Under the pieces are notes generated by a model. That model worked only from the letters and a program-made list of their open reading frames with translations, did no database searches and was not told the origin of the DNA. The translations under genes were made by a program, and so were the position numbers. Below, piece by piece: positions 27,524 through 37,651 of a DNA stretch of 64,000 nt. The DNA is taken from assembly GCA_030407315.1 (NCBI GenBank), contig JALQPE010000610.1, positions 62,001 through 126,000 on the forward strand, read 5' to 3'. How positions within the stretch are numbered: position 1 is the first letter of the stretch; the number at the start of each line of letters is the position of its first letter. The DNA comes from Asparagopsis taxiformis (taxonomy: Eukaryota > Rhodophyta > Florideophyceae > Bonnemaisoniales > Bonnemaisoniaceae).

Positions 27524-28051
27524 AAGTTTTGTCGGACATCGCGATGTTTGTCTACAGTGTAATTATGAACTAGAGCAGCAATGTTACCAGATGGAGTTGT
27601 GTTATGCGTCTCTTTTCCACTCGAATTGTCTGGGAGTGGATCATCTATGTATAGATAGATTATTGCACAAATGTTCTAGAGTGTTTAGTGAGTGAATCTG
27701 AATGAAACGCTGAGATGACAACATGTGATACGATTATTGGAATTGGCAACCCTGAACGTGGATCGATGCGTACGAGTTATCTATCCATCATTTGAACGCG
27801 TATCATTGGAAGCACGAGACGAGGAAGCAAAACTGTGTGGAATCAATAAGAGGTTGTTTCCGACATCAAACAGATCCACAACAGTTTGGTGTATTATATC
27901 TGCCGTTTCATCTCAAAAAACCCACACAAGTATTCCACTACAGTACGCTCTATCTCACAATGCACCAACTCATACGCGACCAATATCCCCCCGATCCCCG
28001 CGTCGTCGCCCGCTTCCCACCAACACCATCCCATCCAAGCCAGGCATCGCA
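27524..28051. other. intergenic region
   Basis: About 530 bases between two plus-strand genes. A frame continuous with TRMT2A extends back to 27725 from a GTG codon, but its residues resemble no family and it lacks an upstream ATG. No other feature is seen. Confidence 0.45.
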
Positions 28052-29956
28052 ATGGGAGCCATCTGGTCGCAGACGACAGCGGCAACACCAGAGGCGGCTG
28101 AAACCGCCGCAAATCCACCATGCGCGAAGCGTCGTCGCCTGAACGATTCCACATCGCACAACATTGCCGCGACATCCGACATGCACGCCAAATACGCGCC
28201 AAGAATCCCCGTACCCAACGCGAGCCGAAAGACGCACCCAGCAGCGCCTGACGCCACGCCAGATGGAAAGACGCATCGCTACATGGTGACCTGTCGCAGC
28301 ATCTACTGGAGCACACGCAAGGACATTGTGAAACAACTGTCGAAAATCGGCAACTTCCCGCCCTACGGCGCCGTGCAGAAAGTGTCCAAATGGGATCATT
28401 TTTTCATCACCTTTCCCAATCGCGTCTGCGCCCTGCAAGGCGTCGCCGCACTCAAATCGCACATCTTCCGCGGCGAAACATGGTCCGTTTCAGAAGCCAT
28501 ACAGCCCCGACGCACCCGCGATGATCCGCCCCCCGATTCGGCCGCCGCTGACGCCCCGCTGCCGTCCGCCGCGGATGTCACCGCCAAGTGGAGAGACCTC
28601 CCGTACGCGGAGCAGGTGGAGCGCAAGAGACGTAAATGGATGGGCGCTCTGCGTCTGGTGTCGAAGAATTTGAGGAAGGAACTGCGTGATACGACCCTTC
28701 TGTCCTGGCTTGATGCGCTTTTTCAGGCAGAGGTTGGCAAGGGGTGTCCGACTTGCTGTCGCGTCGAGCAGGTTGTCGTGGCGGAGGAGGGCGAGGAAAG
28801 AATGTATTATCGCAATAAGAATGAGTTTACTGTGGGGCTGTCGCCGCGCGCGGCTGGGTCCAAGCTGGATCATGGATCGGGTCGCGATCTTGCTTCGGTT
28901 CCGACTATTGGTTATGCTTTAGGGCTTGTTAAAGATGGAAAGGTTTTTATCGGTGATGTGGATGAACAATGTTTTACCACGAGTGTGACGGCGCGCAATG
29001 TGGCTAAGGTGTTGACTCATGTGGTACGCGATTCTAATATGCCGACATATGATAAGTGGGCACATGACGGGTATTGGAGGCAGATCACCTGTCGCGAGGG
29101 GATGCGAACAAAGCAGGTTATTGTGTCGGTAGTTGTGAAGCCGTTGACGCAAGCTGAGGAGGAGAAACTTGCGGGTGTGCGCCACTACTCCGATGCAGAA
29201 TGTAGGACAGAGGTGATTAAGGCACTGCAGGAACATTTTGGAAGCGAGACACAGTTTGGCGTCTTCTGGCAACCATCAGACCATGTGTCTGCGATCTCGA
29301 GTGATATCCCCGCGATCCATATTCATGGCACAAAGGCACTCCATGAGGAAATGTGCGGTTTGAAGTTCCGCATTCAACCAACTGCCTTTTTCCAGGTGAA
29401 TACCTTCATGGCGGAGAAACTGTACAATCTTATCGGTGACCTCGCACAAGTAGACAAAGAAACGGCAGTTCTGGACGTCTGCTGCGGCACAGGAACAATC
29501 GGCCTATCGCTGGCAAGAAGAGCGCACAGTGTGGTCGGCATCGAAATGAATGAATCTGCAGTTGAAGACGCTATGTACAATGCGCAATTGAATGGGATCA
29601 CGAATGCCACATTCATTGCCGGAAAAGTGGAGAATCACATTCATGATGCAATTAAGCGAATTAAAGGCGACCGCGAATGCGTCGTTATTCTCGACCCGCC
29701 TCGAGCGGGACTACCTATGAATGTTGTATCGGCTGTACGAGCGATGAAGGCAGTCAAGCGTGTTGTATATGTAGCTTGTGAGCCCAACAATTTTTGGAAG
29801 AACGCCCTAGGATTTTGTCGACCGCGGTCAAAGGCTTTTCGACTAGAACCGTTTCGACCGATCAAGGCGGTCGGATTAGACCTTTTCCCACATACCGACC
29901 ATGGAGAACTTGCTATTGTTTTGCAACGTGAGCAAGCGGATGGACAGGATGTCTAA
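28052..29956 (+). CDS. TRMT2A: tRNA (uracil-5-)-methyltransferase, TRMT2A-like
   Basis: A 634-residue SAM-dependent enzyme that makes 5-methyluridine, classically at tRNA position 54. Residues about 75-150 form an RRM-like domain (RYMVTCRSIYWSTRKDIVKQL). The TRAM-less catalytic half has the target-site segment KFRIQPTAFFQVNT, the SAM-binding DVCCGTGTIGLSLARRA motif, and VILDPPRAGLP. The catalytic Cys lies in VYVACEPNNFWKN; most relatives have SCNP, so the Asn after Cys is Glu here. Length fits eukaryotic TRMT2A. The start at 28052 is the first ATG before the basic N-terminal region. It converges with the PB1 gene, 280 bases away. Confidence 0.9.
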   Translation: MGAIWSQTTAATPEAAETAANPPCAKRRRLNDSTSHNIAATSDMHAKYAPRIPVPNASRKTHPAAPDATPDGKTHRYMVTCRSIYWSTRKDIVKQLSKIGNFPPYGAVQKVSKWDHFFITFPNRVCALQGVAALKSHIFRGETWSVSEAIQPRRTRDDPPPDSAAADAPLPSAADVTAKWRDLPYAEQVERKRRKWMGALRLVSKNLRKELRDTTLLSWLDALFQAEVGKGCPTCCRVEQVVVAEEGEERMYYRNKNEFTVGLSPRAAGSKLDHGSGRDLASVPTIGYALGLVKDGKVFIGDVDEQCFTTSVTARNVAKVLTHVVRDSNMPTYDKWAHDGYWRQITCREGMRTKQVIVSVVVKPLTQAEEEKLAGVRHYSDAECRTEVIKALQEHFGSETQFGVFWQPSDHVSAISSDIPAIHIHGTKALHEEMCGLKFRIQPTAFFQVNTFMAEKLYNLIGDLAQVDKETAVLDVCCGTGTIGLSLARRAHSVVGIEMNESAVEDAMYNAQLNGITNATFIAGKVENHIHDAIKRIKGDRECVVILDPPRAGLPMNVVSAVRAMKAVKRVVYVACEPNNFWKNALGFCRPRSKAFRLEPFRPIKAVGLDLFPHTDHGELAIVLQREQADGQDV

Positions 29957-30236
29957 AAGTAATGCGCGGCTCGAGAGAATGCCAACCTATGTAATTCTGT
30001 CCAGTATATGTTGTATGAGCTCTACGTCGCCGATTGTTCTATCACTGTCAATAAATAACCACCGAGCTCAGGTGTAGCATCTCGCTGACAGTGGAAAGCT
30101 GTCTTGTGAGAATCACAGTCGAGTTCTCACCAATACAACTCGAGAATGAATTGTGCTAGGTCTTTTACGTATCACCAGCGAATCCACGCCGAGCTACTAC
30201 GTAGAGGAATACACTGTTTTCATAAAACATCTTTAC

Positions 30237-32624
30237 TCATGGTTCTCCAGTCCTTCTAGAGGACTGTCTAGGCAATGTAATTGAAGCGGTCTTGCGCGAC
30301 TCACCTGTGCTCCTTACAACACTATGAATACTCTGTTTACTCCGACGTTGAAGCCCGGAGCCAAAAGCACTATCATTTTCAACACGATCTGATCGAATAC
30401 TATTCACTAAATCCCCAAATCTCGCCGAGAAACCTCGTCTTCTGCGCGCTGATCGCCCACGAAGTCCTGAACGGTCGCGGGGTCGTATCCGACGTCGCCT
30501 ATCAGTTCCATAACGAGGTACATCTCTATCACTCCATTCGTTGTCTTCGACGCGCGCCCATTCACTCAGATGCGTTTGAACTGATAAATTGCTCTCATCG
30601 TCACCGTCAATGGACTCTTCTTCAGCAGAATCTGAGCGCTTGAGTTCTTCTTCTAGCTCTTGTTCTTTCTCAAGTGCACCGTCATCCGCTGAAGCCACAG
30701 GACTCGTATGGAGCTCAACGAGCTGCGAATTTCTTAGGCTAGCACGAGGGGAGTTTTTTTTTCGAGAGTGCTCCGACATGCTCTTCAAACTTGCCGAATT
30801 TGCCCGACGCTCACCTTGGGAACGGATCTCAGACATGACTGCATCTTCAATCGCCTGCGACACATCGCTGGGCTTCACTTCTTCGCCGGCTTCGCAAGTA
30901 TCCGAGTTCTTCTTCTTACGCAAGATACGGACAGAGTCAGCGGCTGCTTTGAAATGTTCGCGTTCCGGGTCGCGTTCCCCGTTCGTGTCATCGGCGCCGT
31001 CGAGTGTCTTACATAAGGATACCGTGGAGCGCGATATGCGCCCATCGTACACCATGGCGTAAATGAGTCGAGCGACGTATTCCATGTAGTCATCGTCGAA
31101 ACCAGCACGAGTCAGTTTACGGCAAATGGCTGTCGCGAGAGAGCGCACAGCGCGCTTATCAATTTCACCGCTTTCGGGTACGTGACAGCGCACGTAATGG
31201 CGAATAGAGCGCTGAATGGAACGACAAAGTGAGACTGTAACTGCAGGTACAGATTCTTCAGCGGAACGCTCCGAGGCAAACGAACGAAGGGAACGATAGG
31301 CACGACGTACATCCTTAGAGCCCGAAGAGACCAGCGATTCGAGACGGGTGCGATATGTTTCGACTGTCTCCTCTTCTGAGGCGGCTGCGGCAATCATTGC
31401 GCGCGCATGCTTGCGGCGCATTACCTTACAGGCATACTTGCTTGAACAGACTACACGCACGGCACGGCGAGAGAGGGAGGCAGAGCGTTCTGAAATGCCG
31501 CCGGAGGACAGAATTTGGTCAAGGGAAGCTGTGAGTGGCTCGACGTATTCGACAGGAATATGACGATCTTCGGGGAGGCTGGCGACGCTGGAAAGAAAGG
31601 CAGAAACGGCAGCAGATATCTGACGACGTACACGACGAATTGCACGGAGGTCAGCTTCAGATGCAACGAATGACTTGCGAACGTCACGCAGCGCTTCACG
31701 ACAGTACGCGGGTCCGTGATGTTCGATGTGATGCAACAGACGTAGAAGAGTGCGGGAGGAGATGTACACGACCGGGGCACCGGACGATACGGACTGATTA
31801 CGACTTCGGTGACGATGATGGCGATGATGACGGCGATGGTGCTTACGACGGCACTGCTTGGAGGGTGCTGTTTCTGTTTCTCCTGCCGATACCACGGCGA
31901 CTGAAGTCGGGAGGGTTGCATCTGGTGCGGAATGCACACTTGAACAAGGCGACTTCTTGGGGGATTTGTGACTGTGAATGGACTTGTCGCTGTGGTGGCT
32001 GTGTTCGGACTTGTGACTGTGGTGGCTATGGTGACTGTGATCGGACTTGTGACTGTGATGGCTGTGGTGACTATGGTCAGACTTGTGGCTGTGATGGCTG
32101 TGGACCGACTTTTGGCTGTGGGTCGACTTGTGGCTATGGCACGATTTGTGTGAGCCAACACTCTTGATACTCTCTGCCTTGTCACTGAGGGAAGGATCAG
32201 TGTGCACGCTTGCGGGAATTTCAGGACTTGCACTCTGCTCCTGCGCGTCAATCTCCATTTCAGGATGCAAAAACTGCATTTTGATCCTGAGCACGCCTGG
32301 TGAAATGCGAATGGCTTCAATGAAAGACTCATCGTCCACCAAGCGACAGTAGTCTCCATGATCGTCGAGATAGGTGATGTCGACGCGATCGCCGACAGTG
32401 AGGTAGAGCTCTACAGGGGCGATGCGCAGTGCGAGATGATGAACGAGTGCATCGCAGAGGTGACGGAATGGACCGGATGCAGATGGGGGGACGGGGGGCA
32501 GGGAGAAGCGGTGGATGGCGGATGCGTAGAGAACTTTGACGGGGAGGGGAGTAGTGTACGGGGAGGTGGCGGTGAATGCGGCAGAGGAGGGTGCCACCGA
32601 GATCGACGGCGCCACGACGGACAT
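30237..32624 (-). CDS. PB1-domain protein with His-Ser repeat
   Basis: A 795-residue protein of unknown role. Residues about 27-119 form a PB1 domain with the type II lysine (K30 in LPVKVLY) and an acidic OPCA-like loop (YLDDHGDY...VDDESFIEAI), so it may dimerise or join PB1 chains like those of NBR1/p62. Residues about 158-220 are a repeat of HSHKS and HSHH units, followed by a His/Arg-rich stretch near 250. Residues about 275-520 are helical and Arg/Ser-rich; the C-terminal 250 residues are Ser/Glu-rich and basic at the end. No UBA, ZZ or kinase domain is visible. The ATG at 32624 directly precedes the PB1 region; the longer frame upstream uses a non-ATG start. Confidence 0.75.
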   Translation of the reverse strand: MSVVAPSISVAPSSAAFTATSPYTTPLPVKVLYASAIHRFSLPPVPPSASGPFRHLCDALVHHLALRIAPVELYLTVGDRVDITYLDDHGDYCRLVDDESFIEAIRISPGVLRIKMQFLHPEMEIDAQEQSASPEIPASVHTDPSLSDKAESIKSVGSHKSCHSHKSTHSQKSVHSHHSHKSDHSHHSHHSHKSDHSHHSHHSHKSEHSHHSDKSIHSHKSPKKSPCSSVHSAPDATLPTSVAVVSAGETETAPSKQCRRKHHRRHHRHHRHRSRNQSVSSGAPVVYISSRTLLRLLHHIEHHGPAYCREALRDVRKSFVASEADLRAIRRVRRQISAAVSAFLSSVASLPEDRHIPVEYVEPLTASLDQILSSGGISERSASLSRRAVRVVCSSKYACKVMRRKHARAMIAAAASEEETVETYRTRLESLVSSGSKDVRRAYRSLRSFASERSAEESVPAVTVSLCRSIQRSIRHYVRCHVPESGEIDKRAVRSLATAICRKLTRAGFDDDYMEYVARLIYAMVYDGRISRSTVSLCKTLDGADDTNGERDPEREHFKAAADSVRILRKKKNSDTCEAGEEVKPSDVSQAIEDAVMSEIRSQGERRANSASLKSMSEHSRKKNSPRASLRNSQLVELHTSPVASADDGALEKEQELEEELKRSDSAEEESIDGDDESNLSVQTHLSEWARVEDNEWSDRDVPRYGTDRRRRIRPRDRSGLRGRSARRRRGFSARFGDLVNSIRSDRVENDSAFGSGLQRRSKQSIHSVVRSTGESRKTASITLPRQSSRRTGEP
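31965..32153 (-). repeat. imperfect minisatellite encoding His-Ser-Lys units
   Basis: On the minus strand this stretch reads as repeats of CAC-AGT-CAC-AAG-type codons giving HSHKS/HSHH, with units of 12-18 bases that differ at third positions. Third-position differences indicate an old or selected repeat rather than a recent expansion. Confidence 0.75.
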
Positions 32625-33364
32625 GGTCGGGGGATCAGCGAAGGATTGGAGAGGAAGCGACAGATGAGATGGGTTGCAGCAGGATGCAGATGGGTAGTGT
32701 GTTGAGTGAGATCGAGGATAATATTTGTGCGGCGGGACTATACATGGAGGTTGAATTCCATTTGGAGGTCGAGGGTTTGTGGGACTGCGGATAAGCGCTG
32801 GAGGGAGAGGCGGGGGGGCGTGGGAACCAGTGGGAATGAGTGGGAACGCGAGAGTGTTTTCGGACGGTTCGATGAGTTGTAAGTATAGATCGGGACGAGC
32901 ACAGCGAGTGAGTTTGTGAACGGCAATGTGAATGTGAATGGAGTCCATAGTGTACACGAAAAGTAAATTGTTTATAGAAAACGGTATATGAGTCATCAAC
33001 GTGCCGCGTAGTGATTGGCCACCGCACAGCCCTGAGCTCCGCTCATTGGTCATGAGTGCAACAGCTTGCCCAGCGCAGCGCGGCGCTTGGTTTGGTCGCA
33101 CCGCACCGCGCCGTATTCCCGCCAACTTTCTCAGTCTTCTTGTAGGTGCAGCCGCCCGAAGCGATAATTTTTCATTCGTCGAACGTACTCTACCTTCGAC
33201 AACAATTCAACTGCAGCATGCCTTGACTTGCTACACTTACACTATCCATACATACACCCACACTCTCTCCCTCTTCCTCCAGTGTATCCCCCCATCACCA
33301 TCACATCGCACCACGCCATCCCTTGTACCTCATCTCGTCGCCTACATCGAACCGCACACCACCA
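32625..33364. promoter_or_regulatory. shared upstream region of the PB1 and DUF3493 genes
   Basis: About 740 bases between divergent starts. A TTCCCGCCAA string at about 33115-33124 is E2F-like but one base short of the full consensus. A pyrimidine-rich stretch (33255-33285) precedes the DUF3493 gene. No separate gene is credible. Confidence 0.45.
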
Positions 33365-34282
33365 ATGCAATCACGCCCAACCATGCTCATGCACGCTTTC
33401 TGCCCGACAACTCTTCCGCACGCACCACGTGCTCCGGCACGCGTCGCAACGCGTCAAATCCCAATCTGTTTGGCGCGTCGCAAGTCGCGTGCCAAACGTC
33501 CACGCACCCCTTCGCCGCCTCCGCCACCCGACGCCAGCCCGCCAACAAAGTCGCCACCCAATGCGCCCGACCTCTCGCAAACAGACAGTGCCGGTATAAC
33601 GCTCGAAACCAAACTTCGCGAAGAATTAGAACACCCATTCCGCTCGCCCCGTCAAACTCTGTTCACAACATTGTCTATGTCCGCAACAGTTGGTCTGCTT
33701 ATCGCTATCACTAGACTCCTCGCTCGTGCCGACACTACCGTTCCCGCCCTCCAGAATATTGCAATCGACCTACTGGCGGCGCTGTCCTTTGCATGGCTGG
33801 CGCTCAGGGAGTATCGTTTCGGTCAGCGCAGTTTGCGTGCAATGTCGGGCACACCTCTCGCGAGAGATCTTGCTTATGTTCGCGCCAGCGAAAAGGGTAT
33901 ATTGGAGCGTATATTGTCCCGCGATGTCCTCGTGGTGGTAGGTGATGGGAAATCGGTTAAAACGTACTTGGATGGCGGCGTGGATGGCATGAACGTAGTG
34001 GCATTTTCTATGGATCAATATGACATTGGCACAGGTTATGTTGCTAGCCCCGAATCCCGTGCAGATTGGATAGCATGGTTGGGCCCCGCTGTGCCGCCTC
34101 GCAAGAACGTGGCTTTGTTCTTGATTCCCGCACTAACTGCCCAATGGCGCGGTGGCGTCGGCGCCGATAGTGATGCAAAGGACTATATCGTTGCCATAGC
34201 TTCTCCAAGTGAACTTCCGAGACCGTCCCAGGCTCGCCGTGTTCTACAAACTGATGGTACCAATGTGGATGAGCAAACTTGA
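33365..34282 (+). CDS. plastid DUF3493 protein (LPA1/REP27-like)
   Basis: A 305-residue protein. Residues 1-75 are basic, Pro/Ser/Thr-rich and nearly free of acids, as in a plastid transit peptide. Residues about 81-92 read ETKLREELEHPF, followed by two membrane helices (about 103-118 and 130-148) and a soluble C-terminal domain. This layout matches DUF3493, shared by cyanobacteria and plastid LPA1/REP27-type proteins, which assist photosystem II assembly by an unclear mechanism. The plastid role is inferred. Several in-frame ATGs exist; 33365 follows ACCA and gives a complete transit peptide. Confidence 0.75.
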   Translation: MQSRPTMLMHAFCPTTLPHAPRAPARVATRQIPICLARRKSRAKRPRTPSPPPPPDASPPTKSPPNAPDLSQTDSAGITLETKLREELEHPFRSPRQTLFTTLSMSATVGLLIAITRLLARADTTVPALQNIAIDLLAALSFAWLALREYRFGQRSLRAMSGTPLARDLAYVRASEKGILERILSRDVLVVVGDGKSVKTYLDGGVDGMNVVAFSMDQYDIGTGYVASPESRADWIAWLGPAVPPRKNVALFLIPALTAQWRGGVGADSDAKDYIVAIASPSELPRPSQARRVLQTDGTNVDEQT

Positions 34283-34402
34283 TCTGTTAACGTATTGGAT
34301 CTACATAGCTGCTTTACGTAGTCTAGACGGAGACACTCTATGTCCGGACACATTTGCCCATATCTTATAATTACATTCGACAAAAAGAGTTTTGCGATGT
34401 GC

Positions 34403-37400
34403 TCATCTCCGAGAACGACCAATCGTTTCCGTTTCAAACGAACCGTATTGTACATTAATGTTGAGACGTTTGTCTTCCACATCACAGCCTACCATAAGCG
34501 CACGGTCTATTTCGACCTCGCTGTCCTCTCCATCATCCGCTCCCTCAAACGTGCCACTGCTTAATCGCTCCCTAGCAAGTAAACGTCTCCTAATGCGTTC
34601 GCCGACCTTCATGTGCCTGTCGTCAATATCCAGATCGTCGTCTTGCTCCGGTGGCGACTCATCGATGGAAGAGCCCCATGGGCCCTTCTCTCGCTCGTCC
34701 ATTGATGCGCCTGTTGACGCGCCGTGGCGAATAAGCAGAGCATCGTTCTCGTTGGGTTCAGCGAGCGACGTCGTACTTGAGGATGACGAGGAGGAATCTT
34801 TGAGCAACGCTGAGGGCATCCAGCCGTATTCGCCTGAACCACGTCCCATGATATTAAGAATGGCGCGGTCTCGCAGCATGGCAATCACGTGCATGATTCT
34901 GTTACCAAAGCGCACTTGCACAGAGAGACAGCACGCCAAAGTCACAGTGCATAGTAACGCTGTGGCGATTCCAGCAAACACCCAGCCTTGCAAATAAAAG
35001 ATAAGCGCCAACGACAGTTGGCTTACCGCAGTCCATATTAAGATAAAGTTAGTGCTTAGTCTGGGTAATCTGCCATCGATATGGCTTTTCGGATGCACGT
35101 ATCGGATCGTGTAGAGGTCCACCGTGTGCTTGCATACAAAGTACAGCAGTGCAAACCACCAGATTAATGGTGCCATAAAACCGAACAACAGACACATCGA
35201 CATAACGGTTACGCTGTATGCATAGTGCCTTGGGTAGTCAAAAATATCAGTACATTTGGCCTCAGCAGCCTCCAGCGGAGTGAGTGCCATTCGCCGCCGT
35301 ACCATCATCGAAAAGCTTGACGGTAGTCTCATGAGCCAGAACACAGATCCTGTTAGCGCTAGCTGGACTAAGTAATTGCACAAGAAGAAAGCAATATCAC
35401 CAGAAAATAATCGCTGTAAAATCGGTAGAGCATTATAAACATTCGCTCCCCCGTTACTTTGCTTGTAAATCATCTGCAAGACTTCCGATGCAGTATTCAA
35501 TGCTACAGATGGAAGCACAACGGCATTCATCACGTAGTAGAAAGAGGTCTTTCGGAAAACAGACATTTCTTGCGCTGATTGCGTCGGGTAACCTTCTAGA
35601 GAACACGTCAACCGCAGCAATGATGGTACAATGGCAAAAATAACTGCAAGCATCATAACTGGTAGATAAGCTAGCACAGCAGACCTCAAAACCGGATTAG
35701 ACGATAAAAAGGAGGGGAGCATGCTCATCAAACCCTGAGATATGGAATCTGCAGCGTCGTCACTTTGCGAATTCAGCCCAGATAAAAACGACATTCCATC
35801 CGTCTCATTCAGCGATGACGGTAGATTGGCTGGTGTACTTGTGCCATTGTGATGTCCGGCAAGTCCAAAAATCATCTGTGGATCACTTAGCAATGATAGC
35901 TCTGCAAATATTAGTTTGAGCGCCGTGAGCATCGCGACAGGGCTCGTAAAAAGGATCAAGATCGCGAACACAATCACTTGTACCATCATCTCGCGCACTG
36001 TTCTCTCAAAGAATGAGATGCCAATGTTTTCCCAAATAATATCTCCACTCTTTGGAGCGCGTTCTGCTTTCATATTCTGTAGTCGAGAAGTAGCAATTGC
36101 AGGAGTCATCACACCAGTATTTCCGCTCCCTTCCAATTGTTCATGGGTACCCTGGTTTGGCATTGTGTGCGGAGTTGCTGAATGTGATGATGCTATCACC
36201 CTTTGTCGCAATTGATCTGGTAGGAGATTTATGGTACCGTGATACAGGTTGAGCAAACGAGGAAAAGCCCATTCAGAAGCTTGGCGCGAATGCCGCCCAA
36301 TCCGAGAGTTGATAAACGACCCATCGTGTACTTCACCAGAATCGTAACGAACTCCAATAGATACTGGGAATTCACTCAGTACAGATGCAGCGGCGTCTGC
36401 TGAACGAAAAGAAATAAAAGCGCTTCCCATAAAATCTCTCACCGGTTCGTTCTTCCGTGAGTCGAGATCTTTGTTCAGCGCAGCAATTTTGCGCTCGAGT
36501 TGCTGAATAAGTTCTTCTCGCGTGCGCTTCTTCGCAAACAGTCCAAATATGCGACCAAAGAGCGTCTCGGATGACAATCTGGTATCCACCAGGTTATCAT
36601 CTACAGTATCGTATAAGTAGTCCAACCGATTTCTCGCTGATGAGAGCGCACGTGCTAACCGTGCCTCCGACATTCGCCCCTTGCAAACAAGCTCAACATT
36701 GACAACCTGGTTGGGGTAGATGGCATCCAGCATGCAAGCGAGTTCGTCTGCAGACTGTAGGTCTCGCGGAAGACCTCTTGCAAAGAGAGTCCAGTACGAC
36801 TTTCTTGCAGATAGAGGCCTACCGGTAGAATTTGTGGTTTGAACCGGCCTCAGATCAACAGCAAGTGCTGCAGAGGACGTGCTCGATCCGCGTTCAAGCC
36901 ACTCACTGACGGTGCGCTCTTCACCTGCAGCAGCCTTGACGACAGTGTACAACACAATGATACAAAGCGCCGTTACGAGGAAAACAGGAAGTTGCAACAT
37001 GACCAATGGAGAATTCGGGGGAAGATTATGCGATGTGAACCGTTCGAAAATTCCGCGATCACTCTTAAGTAAACTGAGAAGGGAGTGTGGTGCGCTATGT
37101 GTTCCCTGCGTCTCGAAGACCGCTCCACCAAGCCAATAGCTTGGCATGAGAATAATGGAGGCGAACAAGGCGCATATCGCAGTTGTAAGTATACATGCCC
37201 TTTGAAAGAGGAGATAAACTTGTGCATCGCGCGATAAGGCCACATCGGAAGCAGTGAAGAAATCGCGCCAACCAGTCCATCGCATAGGGGGTGCGGCACG
37301 GACAAACGCGTCACTGGGGGTGTAAATCTGCGCAGTACGAACGGAGGGGTATTTGCGCAGAAGCAGGACCTCCTCCGGTGAAAGAAGGCCTGCTTCGCGC

Positions 37401-37651
37401 AGGATGACGTATCTGTAGAAAAGAATGGCAAGCCATACGACTACAATGTTGATGAGCACGACAAAGGACAAGCCGGAGCTCATGGTTGTAGCCTCGTAGA
37501 CGTTCTTGTAAGTGTTTCCGGTAGCGGCAGTGAGATTGTGCGGCGGAAGCGGGAAGGGGGACGGTGCAATTTCGAACGTGGCAGGTGGCACGAATCTGGT
37601 GAGCCATGCTTGAAGACGCGTGGGGTGCGTCGCGGAGAGAGTGGATAACAT
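34403..37651 (-). CDS. OSCA/TMEM63 (CSC1-like) mechanosensitive cation channel
   Basis: A 1,082-residue membrane protein of the calcium-permeable stress-gated channel family. It has an N-terminal helix (residues about 57-78), a second region with the RYPSVRTAQ-like and MRWTGWRDFF segments, a cytosolic RNA-binding-like domain with the FARGLPRDLQSADELA and FISFRSADAA marks, then the RSCT domain beginning GDIIWENIGI with eight or more helices, including SLLRLTCSLEGYPTQSAQEMS. The C-terminal about 150 residues are an acidic cytosolic tail rich in Ser. The ATG at 37651 leaves a 55-residue N-terminus with an NLTA sequon; 37483 is an alternative start just before the first helix. The family opens in response to osmotic or mechanical stress. 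Confidence 0.9.
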   Translation of the reverse strand: MLSTLSATHPTRLQAWLTRFVPPATFEIAPSPFPLPPHNLTAATGNTYKNVYEATTMSSGLSFVVLINIVVVWLAILFYRYVILREAGLLSPEEVLLLRKYPSVRTAQIYTPSDAFVRAAPPMRWTGWRDFFTASDVALSRDAQVYLLFQRACILTTAICALFASIILMPSYWLGGAVFETQGTHSAPHSLLSLLKSDRGIFERFTSHNLPPNSPLVMLQLPVFLVTALCIIVLYTVVKAAAGEERTVSEWLERGSSTSSAALAVDLRPVQTTNSTGRPLSARKSYWTLFARGLPRDLQSADELACMLDAIYPNQVVNVELVCKGRMSEARLARALSSARNRLDYLYDTVDDNLVDTRLSSETLFGRIFGLFAKKRTREELIQQLERKIAALNKDLDSRKNEPVRDFMGSAFISFRSADAAASVLSEFPVSIGVRYDSGEVHDGSFINSRIGRHSRQASEWAFPRLLNLYHGTINLLPDQLRQRVIASSHSATPHTMPNQGTHEQLEGSGNTGVMTPAIATSRLQNMKAERAPKSGDIIWENIGISFFERTVREMMVQVIVFAILILFTSPVAMLTALKLIFAELSLLSDPQMIFGLAGHHNGTSTPANLPSSLNETDGMSFLSGLNSQSDDAADSISQGLMSMLPSFLSSNPVLRSAVLAYLPVMMLAVIFAIVPSLLRLTCSLEGYPTQSAQEMSVFRKTSFYYVMNAVVLPSVALNTASEVLQMIYKQSNGGANVYNALPILQRLFSGDIAFFLCNYLVQLALTGSVFWLMRLPSSFSMMVRRRMALTPLEAAEAKCTDIFDYPRHYAYSVTVMSMCLLFGFMAPLIWWFALLYFVCKHTVDLYTIRYVHPKSHIDGRLPRLSTNFILIWTAVSQLSLALIFYLQGWVFAGIATALLCTVTLACCLSVQVRFGNRIMHVIAMLRDRAILNIMGRGSGEYGWMPSALLKDSSSSSSSTTSLAEPNENDALLIRHGASTGASMDEREKGPWGSSIDESPPEQDDDLDIDDRHMKVGERIRRRLLARERLSSGTFEGADDGEDSEVEIDRALMVGCDVEDKRLNINVQYGSFETETIGRSRR

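Noticed and set aside
27725..28051. N-terminal extension of TRMT2A from a GTG codon
   Set aside because: Non-ATG start and sequence unlike TRMT2A N-termini.
31535..32153. Plus-strand frames opposite the His-Ser repeat
   Set aside because: They are reverse reads of the minisatellite and have only Gly/Asp/Cys or Val/Met repeats.
32625..33125. N-terminal extension of the PB1 protein
   Set aside because: Opens with TTG and reads as promoter-like low-complexity sequence; the PB1 domain starts soon after the ATG at 32624.
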